From contig JAGWTQ010000004.1 of assembly GCA_028868905.1 (NCBI GenBank), positions 1-47,300 on the forward strand: DNA of 47,300 nt. Reading direction: 5' to 3'. Position 1 is the stretch's first letter. Each line of letters opens with the position of its first letter. Of the stretch, positions 28,320 through 37,516 are shown piece by piece. A model generated the notes under the pieces. It worked only from the letters and a program-made list of their open reading frames with translations. It searched no databases and had not been told where the DNA came from. Origin of the DNA: Betaproteobacteria bacterium (GTDB taxonomy: Bacteria > Pseudomonadota > Gammaproteobacteria > Burkholderiales > Ferrovaceae). Both the position numbers and the translations under genes were made by a program.

Positions 28320-31300
28320 CTACTCTCCTGCCTGTTTAATCTGACCTTGAAGCGACTGCAAATCGTATACGCCCAGGCGCTGCGTCAGCTGCATGCCCAG
28401 GCAGGCGGCGCGCGCGCCCGCCACGGTGGTGTAATAGGTCACCCGTCCCTGGAGCGCTGCGTTGCGGATGGACCAGGAATCCTGGACTGCGCGCGAATGC
28501 TCTTCGACGGTGTTGATGATGAGACTGATCTCGCGGTTCTTGATCATGTCCACGATGTGCGGACGCCCTTCCGTCACTTTGTTGACGGCCGTGGCCTTGA
28601 TGCCGGCCGCCTCGAGCGCTGCGCAGGTGCCGCGCGTGGCCACCAGGGTGAAGCCCATGGCCGCCAGGCTGCGCGCGATCTCCACCACGGGCGGCTTGTC
28701 GGCGTTGCGCACGCTGATGAAGATCTTGCCGGAGGACGGCAGCTTGACGCCGGCGGCGAGCTGCGACTTGACGAAGGCTTCGGCAAACGTGGCGCCGACG
28801 CCCATCACTTCGCCGGTGGATTTCATTTCGGGGCCCAGGATGGGGTCCACGCCGGGGAACTTGATGAACGGGAACACCGCTTCCTTGACGGCGAAATGAG
28901 GCGGCACGATTTCACCGGTGACGCCCTGGCTGGGCAGGCTCTGTCCCACCATGCAGCGTGCCGCGACCTTGGCGAGCTGGCGCCCGGTGGCCTTGGCCAC
29001 GTAAGGCACGGTGCGCGACGCGCGCGGATTGACTTCGAGCACGTACACCACGTCGCCCTGGATGGCGAACTGGACGTTCATGAGCCCCACCACGCCAAGC
29101 GCCCGGGCCATGGCCACGGTCTGGCGGCGCAGCTCGTCCTGGAGCGCGGCCGGCAGGCTGAACGGCGGCAGCGAACAGGCGGAGTCGCCCGAATGCACGC
29201 CGGCCTGTTCGATGTGTTCCATGATGCCGCCGATCACCACGCGTTCGCCGTCGGACACGGCATCCACGTCCACCTCGATGGCGTCGTTGAGGAAACGGTC
29301 GAGCAGGATGGGCGAATCCTTGGTCACCGCCACGCCGGTCATGCCATCCGTGTCCGTGATCACTTCGCGCAGGTATTTTTCGAGGTCGGCCTGGGTGTGC
29401 ACGATCTGCATGGCGCGCCCACCCAGCACGTAGCTGGGCCGGACCACGAGCGGATAGCCCAGCTCGCCGGCCAGGGCCAGCGCCGAGTCGCGGTCGAAGG
29501 CGGTGCGGTTTTCCGGCTGGCGCAGGCCCAGTTCATGGAGCATCTGCTGGAAGCGCTTGCGGTCTTCGGCGCGGTCGATGCTGTCGGGCGCCGTGCCGAT
29601 GATGGGCACGCCGGCCGCTTCCAGCCCGCGCGCCAGCTTGAGCGGCGTCTGTCCGCCAAACTGCACGATCACGCCCTGGGGTTTTTCGATGGCGACGATT
29701 TCCAGCACATCTTCCAGGGTGAGCGGTTCGAAGTACAGACGGTCGGACGTGTCGTAGTCGGTGGACACGGTTTCCGGATTGCAGTTGACCATGATGGTTT
29801 CATAGCCGTCCTCGCGCAGGGCGAGCGCGGCATGCACGCAGCAATAGTCGAATTCGATGCCCTGCCCGATGCGGTTGGGGCCGCCGCCCAGCACCATGAT
29901 TTTCTTGCGGGACGTGGGTTGCGCCTCGCACTCTTCGTCGTAGGTGGAGTACTGGTAGGCCGTGCCGGTGGCGAATTCCGCCGCGCAGGTGTCCACGCGC
30001 TTGTACACCGGACGCACGCCAAGCGCGTGGCGGCGCGCCCGCACCTGGTGCTCGTCGGTGCCCAGCAGGGTCGCCAGGCGCCGGTCGGAAAAGCCCTTGC
30101 GCTTGAGCGCATACAGCCCGGGCGCGTCGAGCGCCTGCAGCGACTGGCCGCGCAGGAGGGATTCTTCGCGCACCAGGTCCTCGATTTCCGCCAGGAACCA
30201 GGGGTCGATGTGCGACAGGCGATGAATCTGGTCGAGATCCAGCCCCACCCGGAAGGCGTCGGCCAGGTACCACAGGCGGTGCGGGCCGGGATCGGCCAGT
30301 TCGGCTTCGATGACGGTGCGGTCCGAGCTCAGCTCATCCAGGCCGTTGGCTCCGGTTTCCAGGCCGCGCAAGGCTTTCTGCAGCGACTCCTGGAAGGAAC
30401 GGCCGATGGCCATGACTTCGCCCACCGATTTCATCTGGGTGGTGAGCCGGTCGTTGGCCTGCGGGAATTTCTCGAAGGCGAAGCGCGGCACCTTGGTGAC
30501 CACGTAATCGATGCTGGGTTCGAAAGACGCCGGCGTGGCACCGCCCGTGATGTCGTTCTTCAGCTCGTCAAGGGTGTAGCCCACGGCCAGCTTGGCCGCC
30601 ACCTTGGCGATGGGAAAGCCGGTGGCCTTGGAAGCGAGCGCCGAGGAACGGGACACGCGCGGGTTCATTTCGATCACGATCATGCGCCCGTCGGCGGGAT
30701 TGACCGCGAACTGCACGTTGGAGCCGCCGGTTTCCACGCCGATTTCACGCAACACGGCAATGGAGGCATCGCGCATGATCTGGTATTCGCGGTCCGTGAG
30801 CGTCTGGGCCGGCGCCACCGTGATGGAGTCGCCCGTGTGCACGCCCATGGCGTCCAGGTTTTCGATGGAACAGATGATGATGCAGTTGTCGTTGCGGTCA
30901 CGCACGACTTCCATCTCGTATTCCTTCCAGCCGATCACCGACTCTTCCACCAGCAGTTCGCGCGTGGGCGAGGCATCCAGGCCACGCTCGCAGATGGCCA
31001 GAAACTCTTCGTGGTTGTAGGCGATGCCGCCGCCGCTGCCGCCCATGGTGAAGGACGGCCGGATGATGGCGGGGAATCCCACCACGGCCTGCACCTGCAG
31101 CGCTTCCTCGATGCTGTGGGCAATGGCCGAACGGGGCGTGGCCAGTCCGATGCGGGTCATGGCCGCCTTGAACTTCTCGCGGTCTTCCGCCTTGTCGATG
31201 GCTTCCTTGCGGGCGCCGATCATTTCCACGCCGTATTTCTCGAGCACGCCTTCGCGCGCGAGGTCGAGCGCGCAGTTGAGGGCTGTCTGCCCGCCCATGG

Positions 31301-31565
31301 TGGGCAGCAGCGCGTCCGGCCGCTCCTTGGCGATGATCTGCTCGATGATCTTCCAGGTGATGGGCTCGATGTAGGTGACATCGGCCATGTCCGGGTCGGT
31401 CATGATGGTGGCCGGGTTGGAATTGACCAGGATGACCCGGTAGCCTTCTTCGCGCAGAGCCTTGCAGGCCTGCGCCCCGGAGTAGTCGAACTCGCAGGCC
31501 TGTCCGATGACGATGGGGCCGGCGCCGATGATGAGGATGGAACGGAGGTCGGTACGCTTGGGCAT
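28320..31565 (-). CDS. carB: Carbamoyl-phosphate synthase large subunit
   Basis: CarB makes carbamoyl phosphate from bicarbonate, ATP and ammonia delivered by CarA, feeding arginine and pyrimidine synthesis. The 1081-residue protein has the duplicated ATP-grasp halves: the first starts [20 protein letters not shown], the second [20 protein letters not shown]. The C-terminal MGS-like allosteric domain includes [15 protein letters not shown]. The ATG follows the carA stop by 2 bases. A 1403-codon antisense ORF in the track covers this gene and is a composition artefact. Confidence 0.99.
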   Translation of the reverse strand: MPKRTDLRSILIIGAGPIVIGQACEFDYSGAQACKALREEGYRVILVNSNPATIMTDPDMADVTYIEPITWKIIEQIIAKERPDALLPTMGGQTALNCALDLAREGVLEKYGVEMIGARKEAIDKAEDREKFKAAMTRIGLATPRSAIAHSIEEALQVQAVVGFPAIIRPSFTMGGSGGGIAYNHEEFLAICERGLDASPTRELLVEESVIGWKEYEMEVVRDRNDNCIIICSIENLDAMGVHTGDSITVAPAQTLTDREYQIMRDASIAVLREIGVETGGSNVQFAVNPADGRMIVIEMNPRVSRSSALASKATGFPIAKVAAKLAVGYTLDELKNDITGGATPASFEPSIDYVVTKVPRFAFEKFPQANDRLTTQMKSVGEVMAIGRSFQESLQKALRGLETGANGLDELSSDRTVIEAELADPGPHRLWYLADAFRVGLDLDQIHRLSHIDPWFLAEIEDLVREESLLRGQSLQALDAPGLYALKRKGFSDRRLATLLGTDEHQVRARRHALGVRPVYKRVDTCAAEFATGTAYQYSTYDEECEAQPTSRKKIMVLGGGPNRIGQGIEFDYCCVHAALALREDGYETIMVNCNPETVSTDYDTSDRLYFEPLTLEDVLEIVAIEKPQGVIVQFGGQTPLKLARGLEAAGVPIIGTAPDSIDRAEDRKRFQQMLHELGLRQPENRTAFDRDSALALAGELGYPLVVRPSYVLGGRAMQIVHTQADLEKYLREVITDTDGMTGVAVTKDSPILLDRFLNDAIEVDVDAVSDGERVVIGGIMEHIEQAGVHSGDSACSLPPFSLPAALQDELRRQTVAMARALGVVGLMNVQFAIQGDVVYVLEVNPRASRTVPYVAKATGRQLAKVAARCMVGQSLPSQGVTGEIVPPHFAVKEAVFPFIKFPGVDPILGPEMKSTGEVMGVGATFAEAFVKSQLAAGVKLPSSGKIFISVRNADKPPVVEIARSLAAMGFTLVATRGTCAALEAAGIKATAVNKVTEGRPHIVDMIKNREISLIINTVEEHSRAVQDSWSIRNAALQGRVTYYTTVAGARAACLGMQLTQRLGVYDLQSLQGQIKQAGE

Positions 31566-31567
31566 GG

Positions 31568-32719
31568 TCAGGCCGCTTTTGCCTGCATCAGGCGGATGAA
31601 TTGGTCAAACAGGCCTCCGGCATCGTGCGGGCCGGGGCTGGCTTCAGGGTGCCCCTGGAAGCTGAACGCCGGACAGTCGGTGCGGGCGAGGCCCTGCAGG
31701 CTGCCGTCGAACAGGGAACGGTGGGTGACGCGCAGGCTGGCAGGCAGCGTGTCCACATCCACCGCAAAGCCGTGGTTCTGACTGGTGATCATGACGTGGC
31801 CGGAATCGAGGTCCTGCACCGGATGATTGGCGCCGTGGTGGCCGAATTTCATCTTGACGGTGCGCCCTCCCGACGCCAGCGCCAGCAGCTGATGGCCCAG
31901 GCAGATGCCGAAGACGGGAATCTTGCGGGACAGGAACGTGCGGATGGCTTCGATGGCGTAATCGCAGGGTTCGGGGTCGCCCGGCCCGTTGGACAGGAAA
32001 ATGCCGTCCGGACGGTAGGCCAGGGCCTCCTCGGCCGACGTGGTGGCCGGCACCACGGTCACGTGGCAGCCGCGCTCGGCCAGCAGGCGCAGGATGTTGT
32101 GCTTGACGCCGTAGTCGTACGCCACCACCCGAAAACGGGGTGCGGACGGTGCCACGAACCCTTGCCCGAGGTGCCAGGCACCCCCGGTCCACTCGTAGGG
32201 GCGGGCACAGCTCACCACGCGCGCCAGGTCCATGCCGGCCAGCCCGGGAAAGGCCCGTGCCGCCTCCAGGGCAGCTGCCTCGTCCACTGCGCCCGCCATC
32301 AGGCAGCCGCTTTGCGCGCCTTTCTCACGCAGCAGGCGGGTGAGCCGGCGCGTGTCGATGCCGGCAATGGCCACCACGCCGCGCTCGGCCAGGTAATCCG
32401 GCAGCGACTGCCGGGAACGCCAGTTGGAAAGCTGGCGCGGCAGGTCGCGGATGACGAGCCCCGCGGCTGCCACCGAGCCCGATTCGGCATCTTCGGCATT
32501 GGTGCCCACGTTGCCGATGTGGGGGTAGGTGAGCGTGACGATCTGGCGGCAGTAGGACGGGTCGGTCAGGATTTCCTGGTAGCCCGTGAGCGCCGTGTTG
32601 AACACCACTTCGCCCACGCTCCGGCCGGGAGCTCCGATGGACTGCCCCCGGAACACCGACCCATCTGCCAGCACGAGAACAGCGGGCACAGTCGGTGAGG
32701 CGGTAGTGGCGTGGGCCAT
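31568..32719 (-). CDS. carA: Carbamoyl-phosphate synthase small subunit
   Basis: CarA is the glutaminase subunit that releases ammonia and channels it to CarB. The class I amidotransferase domain shows the nucleophile in [13 protein letters not shown] and the catalytic His-Glu in [11 protein letters not shown]. The N-terminal domain starts ALLVLADGS-like ([17 protein letters not shown]). At 383 residues it is normal. The ATG is preceded by a 72-base leader with a hairpin and T-run downstream of a well-spaced promoter, which suggests leader control of carAB. Confidence 0.99.
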   Translation of the reverse strand: MAHATTASPTVPAVLVLADGSVFRGQSIGAPGRSVGEVVFNTALTGYQEILTDPSYCRQIVTLTYPHIGNVGTNAEDAESGSVAAAGLVIRDLPRQLSNWRSRQSLPDYLAERGVVAIAGIDTRRLTRLLREKGAQSGCLMAGAVDEAAALEAARAFPGLAGMDLARVVSCARPYEWTGGAWHLGQGFVAPSAPRFRVVAYDYGVKHNILRLLAERGCHVTVVPATTSAEEALAYRPDGIFLSNGPGDPEPCDYAIEAIRTFLSRKIPVFGICLGHQLLALASGGRTVKMKFGHHGANHPVQDLDSGHVMITSQNHGFAVDVDTLPASLRVTHRSLFDGSLQGLARTDCPAFSFQGHPEASPGPHDAGGLFDQFIRLMQAKAA

Positions 32720-32749
32720 TACAAGAGACTCCAGAAGGGATTTGATGTG

Positions 32750-32786
32750 AAAAACGGGAAGGACGCTTGCCGCGGCTTTCCCGTTT
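32750..32786 (-). promoter_or_regulatory. Hairpin with T-run in the carA leader (candidate attenuator or dapB terminator)
   Basis: On the minus strand AAACGGGAA and TTCCCGTTT form a 9-bp stem, with an inner GCCGCGGC palindrome in the loop, ending in five T residues. It sits 30 bases before the carA start and just after the predicted promoter start point. It could end dapB transcripts, attenuate carAB transcription, or stabilise the 5' end of the mRNA. The structure is direct; the role is inferred. Confidence 0.55.
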
Positions 32787-32798
32787 CCGATTGGTGAA

Positions 32799-32827
32799 AT
32801 AATACCTTAAAACAGCGCGCCGATCAA
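32799..32827 (-). promoter_or_regulatory. Predicted sigma-70 promoter for carAB
   Basis: TTGATC (32822-32827) and TATTAT (32799-32804) are separated by exactly 17 bases on the minus strand, matching the -35 consensus at 4 of 6 positions and the -10 at 5 of 6. The -35 spans the dapB stop codon. Initiation would fall near 32792, giving a leader of about 72 bases to the carA ATG. Confidence 0.65.
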
Positions 32828-33651
32828 ACCCGCTTGCCCGGAAGCAGTGCATCGAGCCCCAGCACGTCCCGCATGTCGAACAGCCCGGACGGCTTGTCCG
32901 CGATAAAACGCGCGGCGCGCAGGGCGCCCAGGGCAAACGTGGTGCGGCTGCTGGCGCGATGGGAGATTTCCAGGCGTTCGCCGTCGGCCATGAACGAAAC
33001 GGTGTGGTCGCCCACCACGTCGCCGCCACGCACGGTGGCAAAGCCGATGGTGTCCGGATTGCGCTCGCCGGTGATGCCTTCGCGCCCGTACACGGCCACC
33101 TCCGACAGGCGGCGACCGCGCGCGGCCGCCACCACTTCGCCCATGCGCAGGGCCGTGCCGGAAGGCGCGTCCACCTTGTGGCGGTGGTGCGCTTCCACGA
33201 TTTCCACGTCAAAACCCGGCTGCAGCACGCGCGCTGCCAGGTCGATGAGGGCCAGGGAAAGGGTCACGCCCATGCTCATATTGGGGGCGAACACGACGGG
33301 AATGCGGGTGCTCGCCGTGCGGATGGTTTCCCGTTCCGCATCGCTGAAGCCGGTGGTGCCGATGACGATGCCGCGCCCGAGCGCCAGGCAGGCCTGGAGA
33401 TGGCCCAAAGTGCCCGCCGGACGCGTGAAGTCGATGAGCACGCGGCTCGCTTCGAGGGCTGCCGGCACGTTGTCCGTGATGACGGCCGGCACCGGGGTGC
33501 CCAGCCAGTCGCCGGGATTGCGCCCGATGTAGGGACTGCCGGGCTGTTCCAGGGCGCCGGTGAGGCGCAGGTCATCGGCGGCCACCACCGCTTCCATCAG
33601 GGCACGGCCCATGCGTCCGCTGCTGCCCGCAATGCAGATGCCCAGCGCCAT
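32824..33651 (-). CDS. dapB: 4-hydroxy-tetrahydrodipicolinate reductase
   Basis: DapB reduces the dihydrodipicolinate precursor in the diaminopimelate/lysine pathway, supplying peptidoglycan. The Rossmann motif is CIAGSSGRMGRALM; FTRPAGTLGHL, IVIGTTGF and the signature EAHHRHKVDAPSGTAL with the catalytic His/Lys follow. The protein is 275 residues. Its ATG overlaps the bamE stop by one base (TGATG), indicating coupling. Confidence 0.98.
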   Translation of the reverse strand: MALGICIAGSSGRMGRALMEAVVAADDLRLTGALEQPGSPYIGRNPGDWLGTPVPAVITDNVPAALEASRVLIDFTRPAGTLGHLQACLALGRGIVIGTTGFSDAERETIRTASTRIPVVFAPNMSMGVTLSLALIDLAARVLQPGFDVEIVEAHHRHKVDAPSGTALRMGEVVAAARGRRLSEVAVYGREGITGERNPDTIGFATVRGGDVVGDHTVSFMADGERLEISHRASSRTTFALGALRAARFIADKPSGLFDMRDVLGLDALLPGKRV

Positions 33652-34154
33652 CAGCGCACCTCCGGCGTGGTGACCGGGTGGGCGCCGGCGGGCAGCACTT
33701 CGGGGGGCTCGGCCGGCTTTGCCTCAGCCGCCTTGGGCGGCTCAGGCGGCTTGGGCGGCAACGGATAATCGGTCTCGAAGCGCTCCAGCTTTTCCTCCTT
33801 GAAAAACACCGTCAGGTTGTGCGGCTTGCTCATCACCCCTTTCTTGCGGGTGTAGAACACGTAGTCCCAGCGGTTGGCGTGGAACGGATCGGACAGCAGG
33901 GGCGAACCGAGCACGTAACCCACCTGGGTGCGGCTCATGCCCGGCTTGAGACGGGCAATCATGTCCTCTTCGATGACCACGCCCTGCTGGATGTCCAGCG
34001 TGTACGGCTTGATGGCCGCCCATTTTTTGGCCATCAGGTCAGGCAACTTCTCCATGCTGGGCATGTCCAGGCTGGGCAAGGTGGGCTTGCTCCATGAGGA
34101 GCAGCCGCCCAGCGCGAACGCTGACAGCAGCAGGGCAGTGACAGTGCGATTCAT
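33651..34154 (-). CDS. bamE: Outer membrane assembly lipoprotein BamE (SmpA/OmlA family)
   Basis: BamE is a lipoprotein of the BAM complex that inserts beta-barrel proteins into the outer membrane. A lipoprotein signal peptide ends in the lipobox LGGC, with mature CSSWSKPTL. The SmpA domain shows [19 protein letters not shown] and [14 protein letters not shown]-terminal Pro/Ala/Lys/Glu-rich tail of about 35 residues follows. The 167-residue gene is divergent from fur, a conserved pairing in proteobacteria, and is upstream of dapB. Confidence 0.96.
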   Translation of the reverse strand: MNRTVTALLLSAFALGGCSSWSKPTLPSLDMPSMEKLPDLMAKKWAAIKPYTLDIQQGVVIEEDMIARLKPGMSRTQVGYVLGSPLLSDPFHANRWDYVFYTRKKGVMSKPHNLTVFFKEEKLERFETDYPLPPKPPEPPKAAEAKPAEPPEVLPAGAHPVTTPEVR

Positions 34155-34182
34155 TGTTTTATCCGGTACAAGCCAATCTGCT

Positions 34183-34188
34183 TATAAT
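34183..34188 (+). promoter_or_regulatory. Consensus -10 element upstream of fur
   Basis: A perfect TATAAT lies 31 bases before the fur ATG, in the 65-base region shared with divergent bamE. No good -35 sits 16-18 bases upstream (the best is TTATCC at 18). I do not see a convincing 19-bp Fur box, so autoregulation cannot be claimed from sequence. Confidence 0.5.
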
Positions 34189-34219
34189 AACCCATCTTCC
34201 CTGCATCTTCGGTTTCCCC

Positions 34220-34645
34220 ATGAGCGTGCCCCAGGATCTCAAGGACATCGGCCTCAAGGCCACCCTGCCCCGCCTCAAGGTGCTGGGCCTGTTTGAACAT
34301 TCCGACACGCGCCACATGAGCGCCGAAGAAGTGTACCGACGCCTGCAGGCGGAAGGCATGGAAATCGGCCTGGCCACCGTGTACCGGGTGCTCACCCAGT
34401 TCGAGCAGGCCGGCCTGCTGGTACGCCACCACTTCGAAAGTGGAAAGGCCGTGTTCGAACTCAACGAGGGACAGCACCACGACCACCTGGTCTGTCTGCA
34501 ATGCGGCCATGTGGAAGAGTTCTACGACGCCGAAATCGAACGGCGCCAGGCGCGCGTGGCCAAGGAACGGGGCTTTTCCATTCACGACCATTCGCTGCAG
34601 CTGTACGCGGACTGCATCCGCGAAAACTGCCCGCGCAAACCCTGA
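34220..34645 (+). CDS. fur: Ferric uptake regulator Fur
   Basis: Fur is the iron-responsive repressor that binds operators with Fe2+. I use the ATG giving [19 protein letters not shown] (141 residues); the track adds 22 codons over the promoter. The winged-helix recognition region is [10 protein letters not shown]...[13 protein letters not shown]. The metal-site segment is [19 protein letters not shown], with C92/C95, and a second Cys pair, C132/C137, lies in DCIRENC, consistent with a structural zinc site. It is divergent from bamE. Confidence 0.97.
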   Translation: MSVPQDLKDIGLKATLPRLKVLGLFEHSDTRHMSAEEVYRRLQAEGMEIGLATVYRVLTQFEQAGLLVRHHFESGKAVFELNEGQHHDHLVCLQCGHVEEFYDAEIERRQARVAKERGFSIHDHSLQLYADCIRENCPRKP

Positions 34646-34654
34646 CTCCCCAAT

Positions 34655-34690
34655 AAAAAACCCCGGCCCCCCCTTGCGGAAGGACCGGGG
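34655..34690 (-). terminator. Rho-independent terminator of sucCD
   Basis: On the minus strand CCCCGG and CCGGGG enclose an inner CCTT/AAGG stem, followed by six T residues. It starts 22 bases after the sucD stop. In the plus direction no T-run follows, so it serves sucCD rather than fur. Confidence 0.85.
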
Positions 34691-34712
34691 CTGATGGCCC
34701 TGAAACGCCGGG

Positions 34713-35588
34713 TTACAGCACCGACTTGAGCAGCTTGCCCATTTCGGCCGGGTTTTTCGTGACCTTGATGCCGCACTCTTCCATCACGGCGAGCTTTTCC
34801 TGGGCTGTGCCCTTGCCGCCGGAAATGATGGCGCCGGCATGACCCATGCGCTTTCCGGGAGGCGCGGTGACGCCCGCGATGAAGCCGATCACGGGTTTCT
34901 TCATGTGGTCCTTGATCCAGCGGGCGCACTGCTCTTCGTCGCTACCGCCGATTTCGCCCACCATGATGACCGCTTCGGTTTCCGGATCGTCATTGAAAAG
35001 CTTCAACACGTCGATGTGCTTCATGCCGTTGACGGGATCGCCGCCAATGCCCACGCAGCTCGACTGGCCCAGACCCAGTTCGCGCAACTGGCCCACGGCT
35101 TCGTAGGTGAGCGTGCCGGAACGGGAAACCACGCCGATGGGGCCCTTCTTGTGGATGTGGCCGGGCATGATGCCGATCTTGATTTCATCCGGCGTGATGA
35201 GGCCGGGGCAGTTGGGCCCGATCAGGCGGGTTTTGCTGCCCTGCATCTTGTAGCGGGTACGGATCATGTCGCGCACGGGAATGCCTTCCGTGATGCAGAT
35301 CACCAGATCGATTTCCGCTTCCACGGCTTCGTCGATGGCTGCTGCGGCAAAGGGTGGCGGCACGTAAATGACGGAGACGGTGGCGCCGGTCTGGGCCTTG
35401 GCTTCCTTCACGCTGTCATAAATGGGAATGCCTTCATAGGCCTGACCGCCTTTCTTGGGCGTGACACCGGCCACGAAGCAGTCGGCACCAAAGGCGTATT
35501 CCTTGCACATCTTGGTGTGGAACATCCCGGTCTTGCCGGTAATCCCCTGGGTAATGACCCGGGTATTCTTGTTGATCAGAATAGACAT
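34713..35588 (-). CDS. sucD: Succinate-CoA ligase alpha subunit
   Basis: SucD binds CoA and carries the phosphohistidine of succinyl-CoA synthetase, which makes ATP or GTP in the TCA cycle. It starts [21 protein letters not shown], one base after the sucC stop (291 residues); the track start 56 codons earlier lies inside sucC. The Rossmann CoA site, the IGPNCPGLI segment and the active-site loop [17 protein letters not shown] are seen. The phosphorylated His lies in [14 protein letters not shown]. Confidence 0.98.
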   Translation of the reverse strand: MSILINKNTRVITQGITGKTGMFHTKMCKEYAFGADCFVAGVTPKKGGQAYEGIPIYDSVKEAKAQTGATVSVIYVPPPFAAAAIDEAVEAEIDLVICITEGIPVRDMIRTRYKMQGSKTRLIGPNCPGLITPDEIKIGIMPGHIHKKGPIGVVSRSGTLTYEAVGQLRELGLGQSSCVGIGGDPVNGMKHIDVLKLFNDDPETEAVIMVGEIGGSDEEQCARWIKDHMKKPVIGFIAGVTAPPGKRMGHAGAIISGGKGTAQEKLAVMEECGIKVTKNPAEMGKLLKSVL

Positions 35589-35589
35589 A

Positions 35590-36753
35590 TTACCCCCGCG
35601 CGGCCGCCACCACTTTCGCAGCGGCATCGGCCATGTTGACGGCGGAAATGATGGGCAAGCCCGAATCCGCCAAGATTTTCTTGCCCAGTTCCACGTTCGT
35701 GCCTTCCAGGCGCACCACCAGCGGAACCGACAGCTTGACTTCATGCGCTGCCGCAACCACGCCGGCCGCGATCACGTCACACTTCATGATGCCGCCGAAG
35801 ATGTTGACCAGGATGGCCCTGAGGTTGGGATTCTTGAGCATCAGCTTGAACGCTTCGGTCACTTTCTCGGTGGTGGCGCCGCCGCCCACGTCGAGGAAGT
35901 TGGCCGGGTTGCCGCCGTAGAGCTTGACGATGTCCATGGTGGCCATGGCCAGTCCCGCGCCGTTGACCAGGCAGCCAATGTTGCCGTCCAGGGAAATGTA
36001 GGAGAGGTCGAACTTGGACGCCTCGATTTCGTTGGGGTCTTCCTCATCCAGGTCGCGCAGCGCGACGATGTCGGGATGGCGGTAGAGCGCGTTGGAATCG
36101 AAATTCATCTTGGCATCGAGCGCCACCACGCGACCGTCGCCGGTAATGACCATGGGGTTGATTTCCGCCAGGCTGGCATCGGTTTCGTCGAACGCACGGT
36201 AGAGCCCCTGCAGCAGGGTGCGCGCCTGGGGTACCAGGTTGGCCGGCACGCCGATCTTGGCGGCCACGTCGTCCGCTTCGCTGTCTTGCAGGCCTTTCAC
36301 CGGGTCAATAAAGACCGTGTGGATCTTTTCCGGCGTGTGAGCGGCCACTTCTTCAATGTCCATGCCGCCTTCGGAACTGGCCATCAGGGCGACGCGCTGG
36401 GTACCGCGGTCCACCACCATGCCCACGTACAATTCTTTCTTGATGTCCGCCCCTTCTTCAATCAGCAGGCGGCGCACTTTCTGGCCTTCCGGGCCGGTCT
36501 GGTGCGTGACGAGCTGCATGCCGAAAATCTGGCGCGCGTAGGTTTCGAGCTCGGCCGGCGACTTGGCCACCTTGACCCCGCCCCCCTTGCCGCGACCACC
36601 GGCGTGAATTTGCGCTTTTACGACTGCGACGTTGCCCCCCAGAGTTTTTCCAGCCGCTATCGCCTCCTCCACGGAGAAACACGGAATGCCGCGCGGCGTG
36701 GGGACACCGTACTTCCGCAGAATCTCCTTCGCTTGGTACTCATGGATTTTCAT
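35590..36753 (-). CDS. sucC: Succinate-CoA ligase [ADP-forming] beta subunit
   Basis: SucC is the ATP-grasp nucleotide-binding subunit of succinyl-CoA synthetase. It begins [22 protein letters not shown], 14 codons inside the track ORF (387 residues). [20 protein letters not shown] is the nucleotide-site loop; [13 protein letters not shown] and GIMKCDVIA are family motifs. The 97-base leader after the DUF2889 gene holds a 6-bp CCATCG/CGATGG hairpin (36785-36804) of unknown role. Confidence 0.98.
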   Translation of the reverse strand: MKIHEYQAKEILRKYGVPTPRGIPCFSVEEAIAAGKTLGGNVAVVKAQIHAGGRGKGGGVKVAKSPAELETYARQIFGMQLVTHQTGPEGQKVRRLLIEEGADIKKELYVGMVVDRGTQRVALMASSEGGMDIEEVAAHTPEKIHTVFIDPVKGLQDSEADDVAAKIGVPANLVPQARTLLQGLYRAFDETDASLAEINPMVITGDGRVVALDAKMNFDSNALYRHPDIVALRDLDEEDPNEIEASKFDLSYISLDGNIGCLVNGAGLAMATMDIVKLYGGNPANFLDVGGGATTEKVTEAFKLMLKNPNLRAILVNIFGGIMKCDVIAAGVVAAAHEVKLSVPLVVRLEGTNVELGKKILADSGLPIISAVNMADAAAKVVAAARG

Positions 36754-36850
36754 TGCTTGGCCTATAGATGAGTGTTGATGGTATCCATCGCCCAAAACCG
36801 ATGGGGATTGGACTGGGCAGGGATTCTACCCCAAAAATATCAACGATACA

Positions 36851-37390
36851 TTATGATTTTTTAGAAAACCATTTGGGGTAAAAACGAGCCACAACCGCCC
36901 CCCGGGTATCCAGCGCATGGCACCCGTCCAGGTGCGGCGGCTTGTGCTCGGTCTCCGATTCGGCGGCGCCGTAGCGGGTCTGGAAGGCCACCGTGGCGAG
37001 CGTCCCGATCAGTTCGGTGAGGTGGGTGCAGCCACGCACGCCGCCGAAACGTTCCTTCACTGCCCGGGAGAAGCCGGGGGCGATACGCAGCCCCTTGAGA
37101 TCGCCGTAATGAGGTGTGATGGTTTCGCAGGCACCGGGATAGGGGCGGGCTACGGTCTGCGCCTGCGCCTCCCGGATGACCAGGTCGGCGTCCACCGTGA
37201 TGCGCAGCCACATGTCGTGAATGGGCTCGCCGGCCGGCTTGATGCCGTCCGAGACAGGAAACGCGTACCCTTTCACGTCCACCAGGTGCCCTTCGATGTC
37301 GTACAGGCCGTCCTCGCGCGCATAGCCTTCCACCGTGATGTGCCGGCGGTGCAGCAGGGTTCTGGGAACTGCGGGATCGGAAAGCGCCAT
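36851..37390 (-). CDS. DUF2889-family protein of unknown function
   Basis: This 179-residue soluble protein matches the uncharacterised DUF2889 family as I remember it. Seen: HRRHITVEGYAREDGLYDIEG, the middle AGEPIHDMWLRITVD, and the conserved RGCTHLTELIGTLATVAFQT. A cysteine-containing HLDGCHALDTRG follows. There is no signal peptide or membrane helix. The ATG has GGAGG nine bases upstream; the track start is 24 codons earlier. It is divergent from slt and upstream of sucCD on the same strand. I cannot assign a function. Confidence 0.8.
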   Translation of the reverse strand: MALSDPAVPRTLLHRRHITVEGYAREDGLYDIEGHLVDVKGYAFPVSDGIKPAGEPIHDMWLRITVDADLVIREAQAQTVARPYPGACETITPHYGDLKGLRIAPGFSRAVKERFGGVRGCTHLTELIGTLATVAFQTRYGAAESETEHKPPHLDGCHALDTRGAVVARFYPKWFSKKS

Positions 37391-37475
37391 GTTCGGAATC
37401 CTCCATGTTCTTCGCGGAACCGCGCCCGGTTCACGCGCAATCCCGGGATGATACGCCTGCACTGCCGTTTCGCCC

Positions 37476-37481
37476 TATAAT
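37476..37481 (+). promoter_or_regulatory. Consensus -10 element upstream of slt
   Basis: A perfect TATAAT lies 35 bases before the slt start, in the 126-base divergent region with the DUF2889 gene. No clear -35 hexamer is present at standard spacing, so this is a likely but incomplete promoter call. Confidence 0.45.
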
Positions 37482-37516
37482 TCAGAGACCCTTGTGCATG
37501 AAGACCCGGAGACCGC

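Noticed and set aside
27570-31781. 1403-codon plus-strand ORF antisense to carB and greA
   Set aside because: It lies opposite clearly conserved genes, and its translation is a low-complexity His/Gly/Arg/Gln mixture typical of antisense frames in GC-rich DNA.
34154-34219. Fur box controlling fur or bamE
   Set aside because: The AT-rich part of the gap is short and shows no convincing GATAATGATAATCATTATC-like repeat; only a -10 hexamer is clear.
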